Positions 43,543-54,608 of a stretch of 64,000 nt of DNA are shown piece after piece. The stretch comes from an uncultured Pelagibacteraceae bacterium (lineage in GTDB: Bacteria; Pseudomonadota; Alphaproteobacteria; Pelagibacterales; Pelagibacteraceae): contig CAJWPG010000002.1 of the NCBI GenBank assembly GCA_913045275.1, positions 1 to 64,000 of the forward strand, written 5' to 3'. A program made the translations under genes and the position numbers. Each line of letters starts with the position of its first letter. Position 1 is the stretch's first letter. The notes beneath the pieces are model-generated. The model made no database searches. It saw only the letters and a list, made by a program, of their open reading frames with translations, and was not told where the DNA came from.

Positions 43543-44999
43543 TGTCAGAATTAACATCATTAAAATTAACTGAATTAGTTAAAAATATTAAAGAAAAAAA
43601 AATATCATCATCAGAAATAACAAAAGCATTTATTGATAGATCTGAAAAATCAAAAAAATTAAATACTTATATTACTGAAGATTTTGCATCTGCTATAGAA
43701 AAAGCAAAAAAGTTTGATGAAAATCCAAATTTTGATTTAAAATTACCAGGAATACCAATAGCTGTTAAGGATTTATTTTGTACTAATGGTATAAAAACAA
43801 CAGCCGGAAGTAAAATTTTAAATAATTTCATACCAACATATGAATCCACAGTTACACAAAATATATGGGATCAAGGCGGAATTTTGCTCGGTAAATTAAA
43901 TTGTGATGAGTTTGCTATGGGTTCTTCAAACGAAACAAGTTATTTTGGTAATGTTAAAAATCCAATAGGTAAAGATTTAGTTCCTGGAGGATCATCTGGA
44001 GGATCTTCTTCATCTTTAGCTGCAAATTTAACACCAGTAACTATAGGTACTGATACAGGTGGATCTATTCGTCAACCAGCATCTTTTACTGGTACGGTAG
44101 GACTTAAACCAACTTATGGAAGTTGTTCAAGATACGGTATTGTAGCATTTGCATCATCTTTAGATCAGGCAGGACCAATGAGCAAAAATGTTAAAGATAG
44201 TTCTTTATTATTAGAAGTCATATCTTCTTATGACTCAAAAGATTCAACTTCTATAGATTTTAAAAGAAACAAATATTCTGAAGAACTAACAAATAATATT
44301 AAAGGAAAAAAAATTGGTATTCCTAAAGAATATAGAGTTGAAAACATGCCAAATGAAATTGAAGATTTATGGAAAAAGGGCATAGATTATGTCAAACAAT
44401 GTGGAGCTGAAGTTATAGATATATCGCTTCCACATACTAATTATGCTTTACCTGCTTATTACATAGTAGCTCCTGCTGAAGCTTCGTCAAATTTAGCCAG
44501 ATATGATGGTGTAAAATATGGATATAGGACCAAAGGCTCAAATCTAACCGAAATGTATGAAAAAACAAGATCTGAAGGATTTGGTAATGAAGTTAAAAGA
44601 AGAATAATGATAGGAACCTACGTTTTGTCATCGGGATACTATGATGCTTACTATCTTAAAGCACAAAAGGTCAGAAGACTTATCAAAAAAGATTTTGATG
44701 AAGCTTATGGAAAAGTAGATGCTATTTTAACTCCATCAACTCCAAGTTCTGCATTTAAAATTGGAGAAAAAACAAATGATCCAATATCAATGTATTTAAA
44801 TGATATTTTTACAGTTCCAGTTAATTTGGCTGGCTTACCAGGAATTTCTATACCGGCTGGAGTTGATAAGAAAGGTTATCCATTAGGGTTACAAATAATT
44901 GGAAAACCCTTTGATGAGCAGACCATTCTTAATATAGCTTATTCTATGGAAGAAAAAATAAATTTTAAAAATATAATTACCGATTGGTGGATTGAATGA
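43542..44999 (+). CDS. gatA: Asp-tRNA(Asn)/Glu-tRNA(Gln) amidotransferase subunit A
   Basis: Amidase signature [34 protein letters not shown]. Confidence 0.98.
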   Translation: MSELTSLKLTELVKNIKEKKISSSEITKAFIDRSEKSKKLNTYITEDFASAIEKAKKFDENPNFDLKLPGIPIAVKDLFCTNGIKTTAGSKILNNFIPTYESTVTQNIWDQGGILLGKLNCDEFAMGSSNETSYFGNVKNPIGKDLVPGGSSGGSSSSLAANLTPVTIGTDTGGSIRQPASFTGTVGLKPTYGSCSRYGIVAFASSLDQAGPMSKNVKDSSLLLEVISSYDSKDSTSIDFKRNKYSEELTNNIKGKKIGIPKEYRVENMPNEIEDLWKKGIDYVKQCGAEVIDISLPHTNYALPAYYIVAPAEASSNLARYDGVKYGYRTKGSNLTEMYEKTRSEGFGNEVKRRIMIGTYVLSSGYYDAYYLKAQKVRRLIKKDFDEAYGKVDAILTPSTPSSAFKIGEKTNDPISMYLNDIFTVPVNLAGLPGISIPAGVDKKGYPLGLQIIGKPFDEQTILNIAYSMEEKINFKNIITDWWIE

Positions 45000-46465
45000 G
45001 TAAAGATAAGCAAGAATTTTTAATTTCAAGAAATAATAATAATTACGAAGTTATAATAGGATTAGAAGTTCATGCTCAAGTTACATCTAATTCAAAATTA
45101 TTTTCATCATCATCAACCAAGTTTGGCGCAGAACCAAATACTCAAGTTAGTCTTGTTGATGCTGCTTTTCCTGGAATGTTACCAGTGATTAATGAATTTT
45201 GCATTAAACAAGCAATAAAAACAGGAATAGGATTAAAAGCAAAAATAAATAATAAATCTGTTTTTGATAGAAAGAATTATTTCTATGCTGATCTTCCACA
45301 AGGATATCAAATTTCTCAGTACAAGTATCCTATAGTAGGCGAGGGAAAGATTATACTTGATATGCCATATGGACAAAAAGAAATCGGAATAGAGAGACTA
45401 CATTTAGAACAAGATGCAGGAAAAAGCATTCATGATATTGATCCTGATAGCACAATGGTAGACTTAAACAGATCTGGAGTTGCATTAATGGAAATAGTTA
45501 GTAAACCAGATTTAAGCTCACCAGATGAAGTAAACGTTTATATAAAAAAACTAAGATCTATTATGAGATATCTAGGTACATGTGATGGCAATATGCAAGA
45601 AGGATCTTTAAGAGCCGATGTAAATGTTTCAGTTAAAAAGAAAGGTGAAGAAAAATTAGGAACCAGATGTGAAATAAAAAATGTAAATTCTATAAAATTT
45701 ATGCAAATGGCAATAATTTATGAAGCAAATAGACAAGTTGATTTGCTAGAAGATGACAAAATTGTAGATCAAGAAACAAGATTATTTGATACTAAAAAAA
45801 ATGAAACAAGATCAATGAGATCAAAGGAAGATGCTCATGATTATAGATATTTTCCTGATCCAGATTTATTACCATTAGAAGTTTCAAATGATTTAATAGA
45901 TACAATTAAAAAAGAAATACCAGAGCTTCCTGATGAGAAGAAAAAAAGATTTATCGAGAAATTTAATTTAACTCCTTATGAAGCAACAATTCTTGTATCT
46001 GACATAGAAACTTCTAAATTCTTTGAAGAAGTAATTAAAGATTCAGATATTAAATTGGCAACAAACTGGATAACAGGTGAATTATTTGCTTTATTGAATG
46101 AAAAAAACCTTGAAATATCTAAAAGTCCGATAAGTTCAAAAAATTTATCAAAACTAATAAATCTAATAAAAAATGGAACAATTTCTGGAAAAATAGCAAA
46201 AACAGTATTTGAATTAATGATTGAATCCGACAAAGACGCAGATGCAATTGTTAATGAAAAAGGATTGAAACAAGAAAGCGATCCAAAACAACTTGAAAAA
46301 TTAATTGATAATATAATCAAAAATAATCAAGATAAAGTAAATGAATATAAATCAGGAAAAGATAAACTTTTTGGTTTTTTTGTTGGTCAAGTAATGAAAG
46401 TCTCTGAAGGAAAAGCTAACCCAAAATTAGTAAATGAAATACTAAAAGATAAATTGTCTAAGTGA
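44996..46465 (+). CDS. gatB: Asp-tRNA(Asn)/Glu-tRNA(Gln) amidotransferase subunit B
   Basis: [59 protein letters not shown]. Confidence 0.98.
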   Translation: MSKDKQEFLISRNNNNYEVIIGLEVHAQVTSNSKLFSSSSTKFGAEPNTQVSLVDAAFPGMLPVINEFCIKQAIKTGIGLKAKINNKSVFDRKNYFYADLPQGYQISQYKYPIVGEGKIILDMPYGQKEIGIERLHLEQDAGKSIHDIDPDSTMVDLNRSGVALMEIVSKPDLSSPDEVNVYIKKLRSIMRYLGTCDGNMQEGSLRADVNVSVKKKGEEKLGTRCEIKNVNSIKFMQMAIIYEANRQVDLLEDDKIVDQETRLFDTKKNETRSMRSKEDAHDYRYFPDPDLLPLEVSNDLIDTIKKEIPELPDEKKKRFIEKFNLTPYEATILVSDIETSKFFEEVIKDSDIKLATNWITGELFALLNEKNLEISKSPISSKNLSKLINLIKNGTISGKIAKTVFELMIESDKDADAIVNEKGLKQESDPKQLEKLIDNIIKNNQDKVNEYKSGKDKLFGFFVGQVMKVSEGKANPKLVNEILKDKLSK

Positions 46466-47118
46466 CAAAAAACATTAAAATAAATGAAACTTTAGAAAAG
46501 TATATTTCTAATAATTCGTACGACCTGCATCCCGTTCAAAAAGAAATAATAGAATACAACAATAAATTAGGAGAAATAAAAAAGCTGCAAATCTCAGTTA
46601 CACAAGCATATTTTATGCAGTTACTAATAAAAATTAATAACGTACAGCAAATATTAGAAATTGGAACTTTTACGGGCTATAGCGCTTTATCAATGGCCCT
46701 AGCAATGAAAGGCGAAGGATTTATTACTTGCTTAGACAAAAATAAAGAAACATCAGAAACCGCTAATATTTTTTTTAAAAAGGCAAAAGTAAATAATAAA
46801 ATTAATTTAATTATTGGGTCCGCTATTGAAAATTTAAATAATTTAATAAATGAAAAAAAATCTTTTGATTTAATATTCATTGATGCCGATAAAGAGAATT
46901 ATATAAAATATTATGATTTATCTTTTGAATTATTATCAAACAATGGATTAATTTTAATAGATAATGTGTTGTGGAAAGGAGAAGTAATTAATAATAATAA
47001 AAATGATAGGATGACAAATATAATTAAGGATTTTAACACATATATTAAAAATGATAAAAGAATTGAAAAAACTATTTTGCCAATAGGTGATGGTGTTACT
47101 ATCTGTAGAAAATTATAA
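46462..47118 (+). CDS. Class I SAM-dependent O-methyltransferase (family 3 type); GTG start
   Basis: [47 protein letters not shown]. Confidence 0.85.
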   Translation: MTKNIKINETLEKYISNNSYDLHPVQKEIIEYNNKLGEIKKLQISVTQAYFMQLLIKINNVQQILEIGTFTGYSALSMALAMKGEGFITCLDKNKETSETANIFFKKAKVNNKINLIIGSAIENLNNLINEKKSFDLIFIDADKENYIKYYDLSFELLSNNGLILIDNVLWKGEVINNNKNDRMTNIIKDFNTYIKNDKRIEKTILPIGDGVTICRKL

Positions 47119-48017
47119 TGTATTATATTTCAGGTCTATATAAGTTCAAAAAAATTATACAGATTAATAACAAAAAGGAAATTTTAAAAAGCTTTTTTAT
47201 AAAAAACAAAATTAAAGGGTTAATAATAATTTCAAAAGAGGGAATTAATGGCACGATAGCCAGTAAAAAAATAAATTTAAATTTTGCAATAGAAGAAATT
47301 AAGAAAATATTTAATTTTAAAAATTACGATAGTAAAAGTTTATCAATAAGTAAATTTCAACCGTTTCGAAGATCAAAAGTTAAAATAAAAAATGAAGTCG
47401 TTCCAATGGGAATTAAAGTTTCAAAAAGAAGAACAAGAGGTCACGTAGAACCAAAAAAATGGAACAGCATTATTTCAAATAAAAATAATCTTGTTATCGA
47501 TGCGAGAAAACCATTTGAATATAATGTTGGTACTTTCAAAAATGCAATTAATCCTAATATCAATAATTTTATAGAATTTCCAAAATATTTGAAAAAAATA
47601 AACAAAAAAACTCCAATTGCCATGTTTTGTACTGGAGGCATAAGATGTGAAAAAGCATCTATATACTTAGAAAAAAAAGGTTTTAAAAAAATATTTCAAT
47701 TAAAAGGCGGTATTATTAACTATTTAGACAAAGTAAAAAAAAATAAATCATTATGGAAAGGTGAATGTTTTGTTTTTGATAATAGGATCTCTCTCAAACA
47801 TAATTTAATTGTTGGAACCTATTCAATGTGTAGTGGATGTAGAAAACCTATATCTAGAAAGGACAAAAAATCAAATAAATACGAAAAAGGTGTTTCTTGT
47901 CCAAGATGCCATGATAATTTAACTAGCTCACAAAGAGAAAGATTTAGAATGAGGCAAAAACAAATTTTAATTGCAAAAAAAACCGGTAAAAAGCATATTT
48001 TTCAAAAAGAATATTAA
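47118..48017 (+). CDS. trhO: Rhodanese-type tRNA uridine(34) hydroxylase TrhO (YceA family)
   Basis: KEGINGTIASKK; catalytic CTGGIRCEKA; C-terminal C-x2-C / C-x2-C cluster. Confidence 0.87.
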   Translation: MYYISGLYKFKKIIQINNKKEILKSFFIKNKIKGLIIISKEGINGTIASKKINLNFAIEEIKKIFNFKNYDSKSLSISKFQPFRRSKVKIKNEVVPMGIKVSKRRTRGHVEPKKWNSIISNKNNLVIDARKPFEYNVGTFKNAINPNINNFIEFPKYLKKINKKTPIAMFCTGGIRCEKASIYLEKKGFKKIFQLKGGIINYLDKVKKNKSLWKGECFVFDNRISLKHNLIVGTYSMCSGCRKPISRKDKKSNKYEKGVSCPRCHDNLTSSQRERFRMRQKQILIAKKTGKKHIFQKEY

Positions 48018-48032
48018 TTTCAATATTTAAAA

Positions 48033-49388
48033 ATGAATTTATTAAAAGACAATATACCACAATTAGTTAGAAAACTTGCTATTCCAGCAAGTATTGGAAC
48101 TCTTTTTCAAACACTTTATAATATTGTTGATACATTTTATGCTGGCAGAATATCTCCAGAAGCTCTATCAGCTTTAAGCAAATCTTTTCCTATTTATTTT
48201 ATAATTATAGCTGCATCGATTGGTGTAACTGTAGCAGGAACTTCTTTGATTGGAAATAGTATTGGCGAAAGAGATGAAAATAAAGCTTTAAATTATTTTA
48301 CACATATTATTTTTTTTGGGATTGTTATTTCAATAATTATTTCTTTATTTGGATTAAATTATTCAGAAAAAATATTCCAAATTATGGGTTCTTCAAATGA
48401 AGTTACTAATCTAGGTCTTCAATATACAGACATTATATTTTATGGATCTATATTTTTCATTTCAGTAGTTTCATTAAACTCTTTATTACATGCAGAAGGA
48501 GATACAAAAACATATAGAAATGTTTTGATCTTATCTTTTTTATTAAATATAATTTTAAATCCTATATTAATATTTGGATTTCTATTTATTCCTGCGATGG
48601 GTGTAAAAGGTATTGGTGTAGCGACAATTATATCTCAATTATTATCTTTTATAATTATTTTAAAAAAGGTTTTAGAAAATAATAGAGTTAGAAAAATAAA
48701 TAAAGAATATTTTTTACTTAAATTAATATATTTTAAAAATATTTTTTTTCAATCGATGCCAATAATTGTATCTATTTGTGCATATTCATTCGCAAGTGCA
48801 ATTATTTTTATTTATGTTGGCCAAGAAGGTGAATATGCTACTGCAGGTTATGGTGCTGCATCCAGATTTGAACAAATTTTATTTCTACCAGTTTTGGGAA
48901 TAAACACAGCCATTATTTCTATTATTGCTCAAAATTATGGTGCTATGAATTTTGATAGAATAAGATTGACTTTCTTTACAGCAATTAAATATGCACTTTC
49001 TATAATGTTTTTTGCTGCAATATTAGTATTTGTTCTAGCAGATGTTGTGACTAGTATGTTCTCAAATAATCCTGAAGTAATAGATTATGGAAAAAGATAT
49101 TTAAGAATTTCTGCAATTGTATTGCCAGCTTATCCATTATTTTTTATTTCAAATGGATTTTTTATGTCATTAAAAAAATCTGAAAATGCAATGATTTCCA
49201 ATGTTTTTAGAAATTTACTTATACCTATTTTAGTTTTTTATTTGGCAAAATATTATAGCGCTGACTTTAATACTTTCTTTTGGTTATGGGTAATATTTAA
49301 TTGGACTTACTCATTGATATATTTATCTATAGTCCTATATTATTTAAGAAATCAATTAGATAAATCTAGAGCTGTCGTTAAGCCATGA
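48033..49388 (+). CDS. MATE-family efflux transporter
   Basis: 12-TM-like protein; LAIPASIGTLFQTLYNIVDTFYAGRIS. Confidence 0.9.
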   Translation: MNLLKDNIPQLVRKLAIPASIGTLFQTLYNIVDTFYAGRISPEALSALSKSFPIYFIIIAASIGVTVAGTSLIGNSIGERDENKALNYFTHIIFFGIVISIIISLFGLNYSEKIFQIMGSSNEVTNLGLQYTDIIFYGSIFFISVVSLNSLLHAEGDTKTYRNVLILSFLLNIILNPILIFGFLFIPAMGVKGIGVATIISQLLSFIIILKKVLENNRVRKINKEYFLLKLIYFKNIFFQSMPIIVSICAYSFASAIIFIYVGQEGEYATAGYGAASRFEQILFLPVLGINTAIISIIAQNYGAMNFDRIRLTFFTAIKYALSIMFFAAILVFVLADVVTSMFSNNPEVIDYGKRYLRISAIVLPAYPLFFISNGFFMSLKKSENAMISNVFRNLLIPILVFYLAKYYSADFNTFFWLWVIFNWTYSLIYLSIVLYYLRNQLDKSRAVVKP

Positions 49389-49916
49389 CCATAGATGATT
49401 TGAAAAAGATCTTCTAACAAATAAGTTTAAATCATTATTATTTTTGTTATGGATAATTACATCTATATGATTCACAATTGTTTGCACTACTGACCTTTTG
49501 TTAGATTTAAAACTAGTAAAATTAAACGGACAAGAGCCAGCAAGTAATTCATATACATTATCACCTTTTAAGTTAATCATAACCCAATGATCAGTTACAT
49601 TGGTTACAGAACCATAATTAAGTTTTGATATAGAATTAACTAGTTCACTTTCTAGTTTATCATAATCATTCGATTTTATTATGTCATTTGAATAAAGCAA
49701 CCATTCATCAGGACTCAACCAAAGTAGATTTAAATCTTCATTTAGAGATGAAGTATTTGCTTCAACAGGAGGCATAATTGAAAGAACCTGTCCAATATTT
49801 GATATAAATTCTCTTTTTTTACCTCTTAAATTTAGTTTAAATGTTGATTCAATTTCTGAAATTTTAAGTTTGTTGTATTCTTTTGTATCGTTAATTGGTG
49901 AATTATAATTAAGCAT
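49356..49916 (-). CDS. soxG: Sarcosine oxidase subunit gamma
   Basis: Position after soxA; LWLSPDEWLL; VTDHWVMINLKGDN. Confidence 0.9.
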   Translation of the reverse strand: MLNYNSPINDTKEYNKLKISEIESTFKLNLRGKKREFISNIGQVLSIMPPVEANTSSLNEDLNLLWLSPDEWLLYSNDIIKSNDYDKLESELVNSISKLNYGSVTNVTDHWVMINLKGDNVYELLAGSCPFNFTSFKSNKRSVVQTIVNHIDVIIHNKNNNDLNLFVRRSFSNHLWSWLNDSSRFI

Positions 49917-52914
49917 ATAGCTTCTTATTTTCTTTATCTAAAAAAACAGTATCGGAGATAGTTACGCCAATTGTTTTATTACTCATAGGCACAAACATTT
50001 TTTGGCCTTTTAATTTTTTGCCATTTTTTATCACAGCTAATGCAATTGATTTATTTAAATTTGGACTAAAATAACTAGAAGTTACATGTCCAAGCATTTC
50101 AATTGGCTTTTTATTAGTTTCGGAAACTATTTGTGCTCCTTCTTCTAAAACTTCTTTAGGATCATCCGTTAATAAACCAACTAATTGTTTTCTGTTTTCT
50201 CTGATTGTATCACTTCTGTACAAAGATCTCTTACCAATAAAATCATATTTCTTTTTACTAATTATCCAATCCATCTGTAAGTCAACTGGCGTAATAGTTC
50301 CATCTGTATCTTGGCCAGCTATAATAAATCCTTTTTCCGCTCTAAGTAAGTGCATAGTTTCAGTTCCATAAGGTGTAATGTTAAACTCTTTGCCTGCTTC
50401 ATAACATTTTTCCCAAACAGATTTTCCATATGAAGATCGAATATTAATTTCATAACTATGTTCGCCTGTAAAACTAATTTTCATAACTCTACATTTGACA
50501 TCATCAATTACTGCGTGTTTAAAAGACATATGAGGGAATTCTTTATCTGATAATTTTAAATCAGGAATTACTTTTGCAATAATTTTTTTTGAATTAGGTC
50601 CGCAAATACTTACTGTTGCATAATGATCGGTAACTGAAGTTAAATAAACATCTAGTTCTGGCCATTCTGTTTGTAAATAATCTTCTAATTTAGAAAGAAC
50701 ATTAGCTGCACCCCCAGTAGTCGTAGTCATTATGTAATGATTTTCATCTAATCTTGTAGTAACACCATCGTCATAAACCATTCCATCTTCATTTAGCATA
50801 AGACCATATCTACATTTACCAACCTCTAATTTTGACCATGCATTTGTGTAAACTCTGTTTAAAAATTCTGAAGCATCAGTCCCTTGAATATCTATTTTAC
50901 CAAGTGTTGAAGCATCTAAAATACCAGCACTTTCTCTTGCTGCTCTACTTTCTCTTTGAACAGCTTTATCCATATTTTCACCTTCTTGTGGATAATACCA
51001 AGCTCTCTTCCATTGACCTACATTTTCAAATTCAGCTTTATGTTCAACATGCCAATTGTGCATAGGAGTTTTTCTTGTGATATCAAAAAATTCTCCAACA
51101 TTTCTTCCAACAATTGCTCCAAAAGTTAATGGAGTATAAGGAGGTCTAAATGTAGTTGTTCCTAATTCATTCATTTTAATCCCAGTAGTTTCAGCAATAA
51201 TTCCAAGAGCATGCATATTTGAAAGTTTTCCTTGATCGGTACCCATACCAGTTGTTGTATATCTTTTTACGTGTTCAATTGATTTGAAACCTTCTCTTAA
51301 AGCTAATTTTACATCTTTTGCAGTTGAATCGTTTTGAAAATCTAAGAATGGTTTAGTTTTACCCAAAGGTTTGTCCGAAGGTAGTAGCCAAATATTTTTT
51401 TTATCTACTTCTTTAGAACAATTTATTTCTAAATTTTCATAGTCTGATTTATTTATATTTAAAAATTCTTTAACTAGATTATTTGAATTATTAACAACAT
51501 CATCCAAATCAAAATCACCATTGCATGAACCTATGCTTATTTGTTCAGAAGGAGATTTATCAGTTATGAAAACATTATCTTTATCTCTAAATTTCAGCTT
51601 ACCGCCTGATTGTGTGAATAAATGTACTCTTGGAGTCCAGCCTCCAGAAATACCTAAGCAATCGCATTCTTCTTTTATTTTATTTCCCTCTACTCTAGTA
51701 CCATCTTCAGATAGTTTCATTAATTCAACTGAATTAATTCTTTTATAACCATTAGTATTAACAACTGTATGATTCCAATGAATTTTTATACCTAATTTTT
51801 CAGCCTGTTTGACTATTGATGAATTGGATTTATTTCTTATATCAATTACTGAATTAATTGTAGCACCGCTACTATTTAAAGAGATAGCTGTTTCATAAGC
51901 CGTGTCATTGTTTGTAAATAATGATATTTTTTGACCACATTTGACACCATAATAATCTAAGTATTTTTTAATAGAAGATGAAAGAATAATCCCCGGTCTA
52001 TCATTATTATTAAAAATTAATGGCCTTTCCATAGATCCTGTGGCTATAATTACTTTTTTTGCTCTAATTTTCCAAAGTCTTTGACGAATTTTGTCTTTTT
52101 TTTCATTTAAAATTAAGTGGTCAGTTAAGTTTTCTCTAGCTAAAAGATAATTGTAACTATGATATGCTGCCAATGTTGTTCTAGTTTTTACAGTTAAATT
52201 TTCAAAAGAATTTAAATTTTCAATTTCTTTTCTTAACCATTCATTTGAATTTGAGTTATTTATTTTAAAACATTCATTATTTTGAAAAAGAGTAGTTCCG
52301 CCTAGGGCATTTTTATCATCTAATAGAACTGTATTTAAGTTTTTATTAGCAGCTGTTTTAGCGGCAATTATTCCAGATATCCCTCCACCAATAACTAAAA
52401 CATCACAGTGCAAATATTTATGATCATAAATATCTTTATCAGGTTCAGTAGGCGATTTGCCTAATCCTGCAGATTTTCTTATAAAGTATTCATATTTATC
52501 CCAAAAGCTAGCAGGCCACATGAATGTTTTATAGTAGAAGGCTGCAGGAATAAATGGAGAGAAAAAGTTATTTATTGCTCCAATATCAAAATTAACACTC
52601 GGCCAGCAGTTTTGACTCGAAGCTTCTAATCCTTCGTACAATTCTATTTCTGTTGCTCTAGCATTAGGTTCGGTCATAGATGTATCATTTCCAACTTGAA
52701 CAATGGCATTAGGTTCTTCAGAACCACAAGTCATTATTCCTCTTGGTCTATGATATTTGAAGCTTCTACCTATAAGATGAATATTATTTGCTAATAAAGC
52801 TGATGCTAGAGTATCACCCTTATACCCATATAAACTTTGATCATTAAATTTAAATGATATTCTATTATTTTGATCTACAAAATTTTTATTATTTATTCTT
52901 AAATCTTTAGACAT
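49909..52914 (-). CDS. soxA: Sarcosine oxidase subunit alpha
   Basis: 1001 aa; N-terminal YKGDTLASALLAN, RGIMTCGSEEPNA; Rossmann VIGGGISGIIAA; C-terminal aminomethyltransferase-like domain. Confidence 0.96.
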   Translation of the reverse strand: MSKDLRINNKNFVDQNNRISFKFNDQSLYGYKGDTLASALLANNIHLIGRSFKYHRPRGIMTCGSEEPNAIVQVGNDTSMTEPNARATEIELYEGLEASSQNCWPSVNFDIGAINNFFSPFIPAAFYYKTFMWPASFWDKYEYFIRKSAGLGKSPTEPDKDIYDHKYLHCDVLVIGGGISGIIAAKTAANKNLNTVLLDDKNALGGTTLFQNNECFKINNSNSNEWLRKEIENLNSFENLTVKTRTTLAAYHSYNYLLARENLTDHLILNEKKDKIRQRLWKIRAKKVIIATGSMERPLIFNNNDRPGIILSSSIKKYLDYYGVKCGQKISLFTNNDTAYETAISLNSSGATINSVIDIRNKSNSSIVKQAEKLGIKIHWNHTVVNTNGYKRINSVELMKLSEDGTRVEGNKIKEECDCLGISGGWTPRVHLFTQSGGKLKFRDKDNVFITDKSPSEQISIGSCNGDFDLDDVVNNSNNLVKEFLNINKSDYENLEINCSKEVDKKNIWLLPSDKPLGKTKPFLDFQNDSTAKDVKLALREGFKSIEHVKRYTTTGMGTDQGKLSNMHALGIIAETTGIKMNELGTTTFRPPYTPLTFGAIVGRNVGEFFDITRKTPMHNWHVEHKAEFENVGQWKRAWYYPQEGENMDKAVQRESRAARESAGILDASTLGKIDIQGTDASEFLNRVYTNAWSKLEVGKCRYGLMLNEDGMVYDDGVTTRLDENHYIMTTTTGGAANVLSKLEDYLQTEWPELDVYLTSVTDHYATVSICGPNSKKIIAKVIPDLKLSDKEFPHMSFKHAVIDDVKCRVMKISFTGEHSYEINIRSSYGKSVWEKCYEAGKEFNITPYGTETMHLLRAEKGFIIAGQDTDGTITPVDLQMDWIISKKKYDFIGKRSLYRSDTIRENRKQLVGLLTDDPKEVLEEGAQIVSETNKKPIEMLGHVTSSYFSPNLNKSIALAVIKNGKKLKGQKMFVPMSNKTIGVTISDTVFLDKENKKLYA

Positions 52915-52916
52915 AT

Positions 52917-53192
52917 TTATTTTACAGGAGGTTTTTCGCCCATTTTATAGACGGCTTCAATTTTATCGTTAGAAGTATCTCTAACCATATTAAACCATTT
53001 TCTACATCCATGAGCATGGTTCCATCTTTCAAATTGAACTCCTTTAATATTTTTTCTCATAAATAAAAAATCTGCCCATTGATCATCGTTTAATTCGTTT
53101 GGTTGTTTAGGTCTTACAATGTGAGCTTCTCCTCCTGCGGAAAATTCACTTTGGTCTCTTTCACCACAATATGGACAGTTAATTAAAAACAT
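52917..53192 (-). CDS. soxD: Sarcosine oxidase subunit delta
   Basis: INCPYCGERDQSEFSAGGEAHIVRP; RWNHAHGCRKWFNMVRDT. Confidence 0.96.
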   Translation of the reverse strand: MFLINCPYCGERDQSEFSAGGEAHIVRPKQPNELNDDQWADFLFMRKNIKGVQFERWNHAHGCRKWFNMVRDTSNDKIEAVYKMGEKPPVK

Positions 53193-54445
53193 TAGTGAGC
53201 TACTGCAGCTGCCCCGTGTTCATCAACAAGGTTGCCATTTACAAATCTGTTAATATTATAATCTGCATTTAATTTATGTGGTTCATCATTGGCTATAGTA
53301 TGAGCAAATAAATCACCAGATCCTGGTGTTGCTTTAAATCCACCAGTTCCCCATCCACAATTAAAATACAATCCTTTAATATGAGTTTTGCTAATTATTG
53401 GACTGGCATCAGGGCAAATATCTACAATTCCTCCCCATTGTCTTAGCATTTTCATTCTGCTAAAGATAGGGTAGAGCTCTAATATAGCTTTTAGCGTTCC
53501 TTCAATAACATCATGACTTCCTCTTTGTGTATAAGAAACATAAGCATCTGTGCCGGCGCCTATAACTAGTTCTCCTTTATCTGATTGACTTATATATGCA
53601 TGAACAGCATTTGACATAACTACAGTATCTATAATTGGTTTTACTGGTTCTGAAACGAGTGCCTGTAAAGGTTTGCTCTCAAGAGGTAATTTTAAATCAA
53701 CCATATTAGCAATAACACTTGAATGACCTGCGGCAACAACACCAATTTTTTTTGTTTTTATCAATCCTTTAGTTGTTTCAATACCTTCGACTGCATCACC
53801 ACTTCTTTTTATTCCTTTAACTTCACAATTTTGAATTATATCAACACCCATGCTATCAGCTCCTCTAGCATAACCCCAAGCAACAGCATCATGACGAGCT
53901 GTACCAGCTCTTCTTTGTAGAGTACCACCTAAAACAGGATATCTAATATCGGGAGATGTATTTATTATAGGGCAAAAATTTTTTACTTCTTCAGTATTTA
54001 ACCAAACTGAATCAATTTCATTTAGTCTATTTGCGTGAGTTCTTCTTTTTAAATCTCTTACATCTTGAAGATTATGAGCTAAATTCATTACACCTCTTTG
54101 ACTAAACATTACATTGTAATTAAGCTCTTGAGACAGACCTTCCCAAATTTTTAAAGCGTGATCATATAATCCTGCGCTAGCATCCCAAAGATAGTTAGAT
54201 CTAATTATAGTAGTGTTTCTTCCAGTATTACCTCCACCAATCCAGCTTTTTTCAACAACAGCTATATTTTTCATATTATGTTTTTTAGCCATGTAATAAG
54301 CTGTTGCTAAACCATGACCACCACCACCAATAATTACTGCATCATATTCTTTTTTAGGCTCAGGATCTCTCCAAGCTCTTTTCCAATTTTCGTGATAGCT
54401 AAAAGCATTTTTTATTAGTGAAAATATAGAATATTTGTTTTTCAT
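53192..54445 (-). CDS. soxB: Sarcosine oxidase subunit beta
   Basis: FAD Rossmann [54 protein letters not shown]. Confidence 0.97.
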   Translation of the reverse strand: MKNKYSIFSLIKNAFSYHENWKRAWRDPEPKKEYDAVIIGGGGHGLATAYYMAKKHNMKNIAVVEKSWIGGGNTGRNTTIIRSNYLWDASAGLYDHALKIWEGLSQELNYNVMFSQRGVMNLAHNLQDVRDLKRRTHANRLNEIDSVWLNTEEVKNFCPIINTSPDIRYPVLGGTLQRRAGTARHDAVAWGYARGADSMGVDIIQNCEVKGIKRSGDAVEGIETTKGLIKTKKIGVVAAGHSSVIANMVDLKLPLESKPLQALVSEPVKPIIDTVVMSNAVHAYISQSDKGELVIGAGTDAYVSYTQRGSHDVIEGTLKAILELYPIFSRMKMLRQWGGIVDICPDASPIISKTHIKGLYFNCGWGTGGFKATPGSGDLFAHTIANDEPHKLNADYNINRFVNGNLVDEHGAAAVAH

Positions 54446-54470
54446 ATTTGCATGAAATTACTTGATTAAT

Positions 54471-54484
54471 ATTGAATATTCAAT
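54471..54484 (-). promoter_or_regulatory. Perfect 14-bp palindrome ATTGAATATTCAAT upstream of soxB
   Basis: Self reverse-complementary; adjacent to TTGAAA-like -35 (54487-54492, minus strand). Confidence 0.5.
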
Positions 54485-54514
54485 GATTTCAAGTTACACA
54501 CTACAAACATAGAA

Positions 54515-54608
54515 GGAGAGTTGGGTGAGTTTGGTTTAAACCAGCAGGTTGCTAACTTGTCGTGCGTCGAAAGATGTACCGTGGGTTCGAATCCCACACT
54601 CTCCGCCA
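54515..54608 (+). tRNA. tRNA-Ser(GCT)
   Basis: Acceptor GGAGAGT/ACTCTCC, anticodon loop TTGCTAA, long variable arm, CCA encoded. Confidence 0.95.

Noticed and set aside
48033-49388. MATE transporter as part of a new biosynthetic or export cluster
   Set aside because: Neighbours are trhO and the convergent sox operon; no biosynthetic genes nearby support such a cluster.
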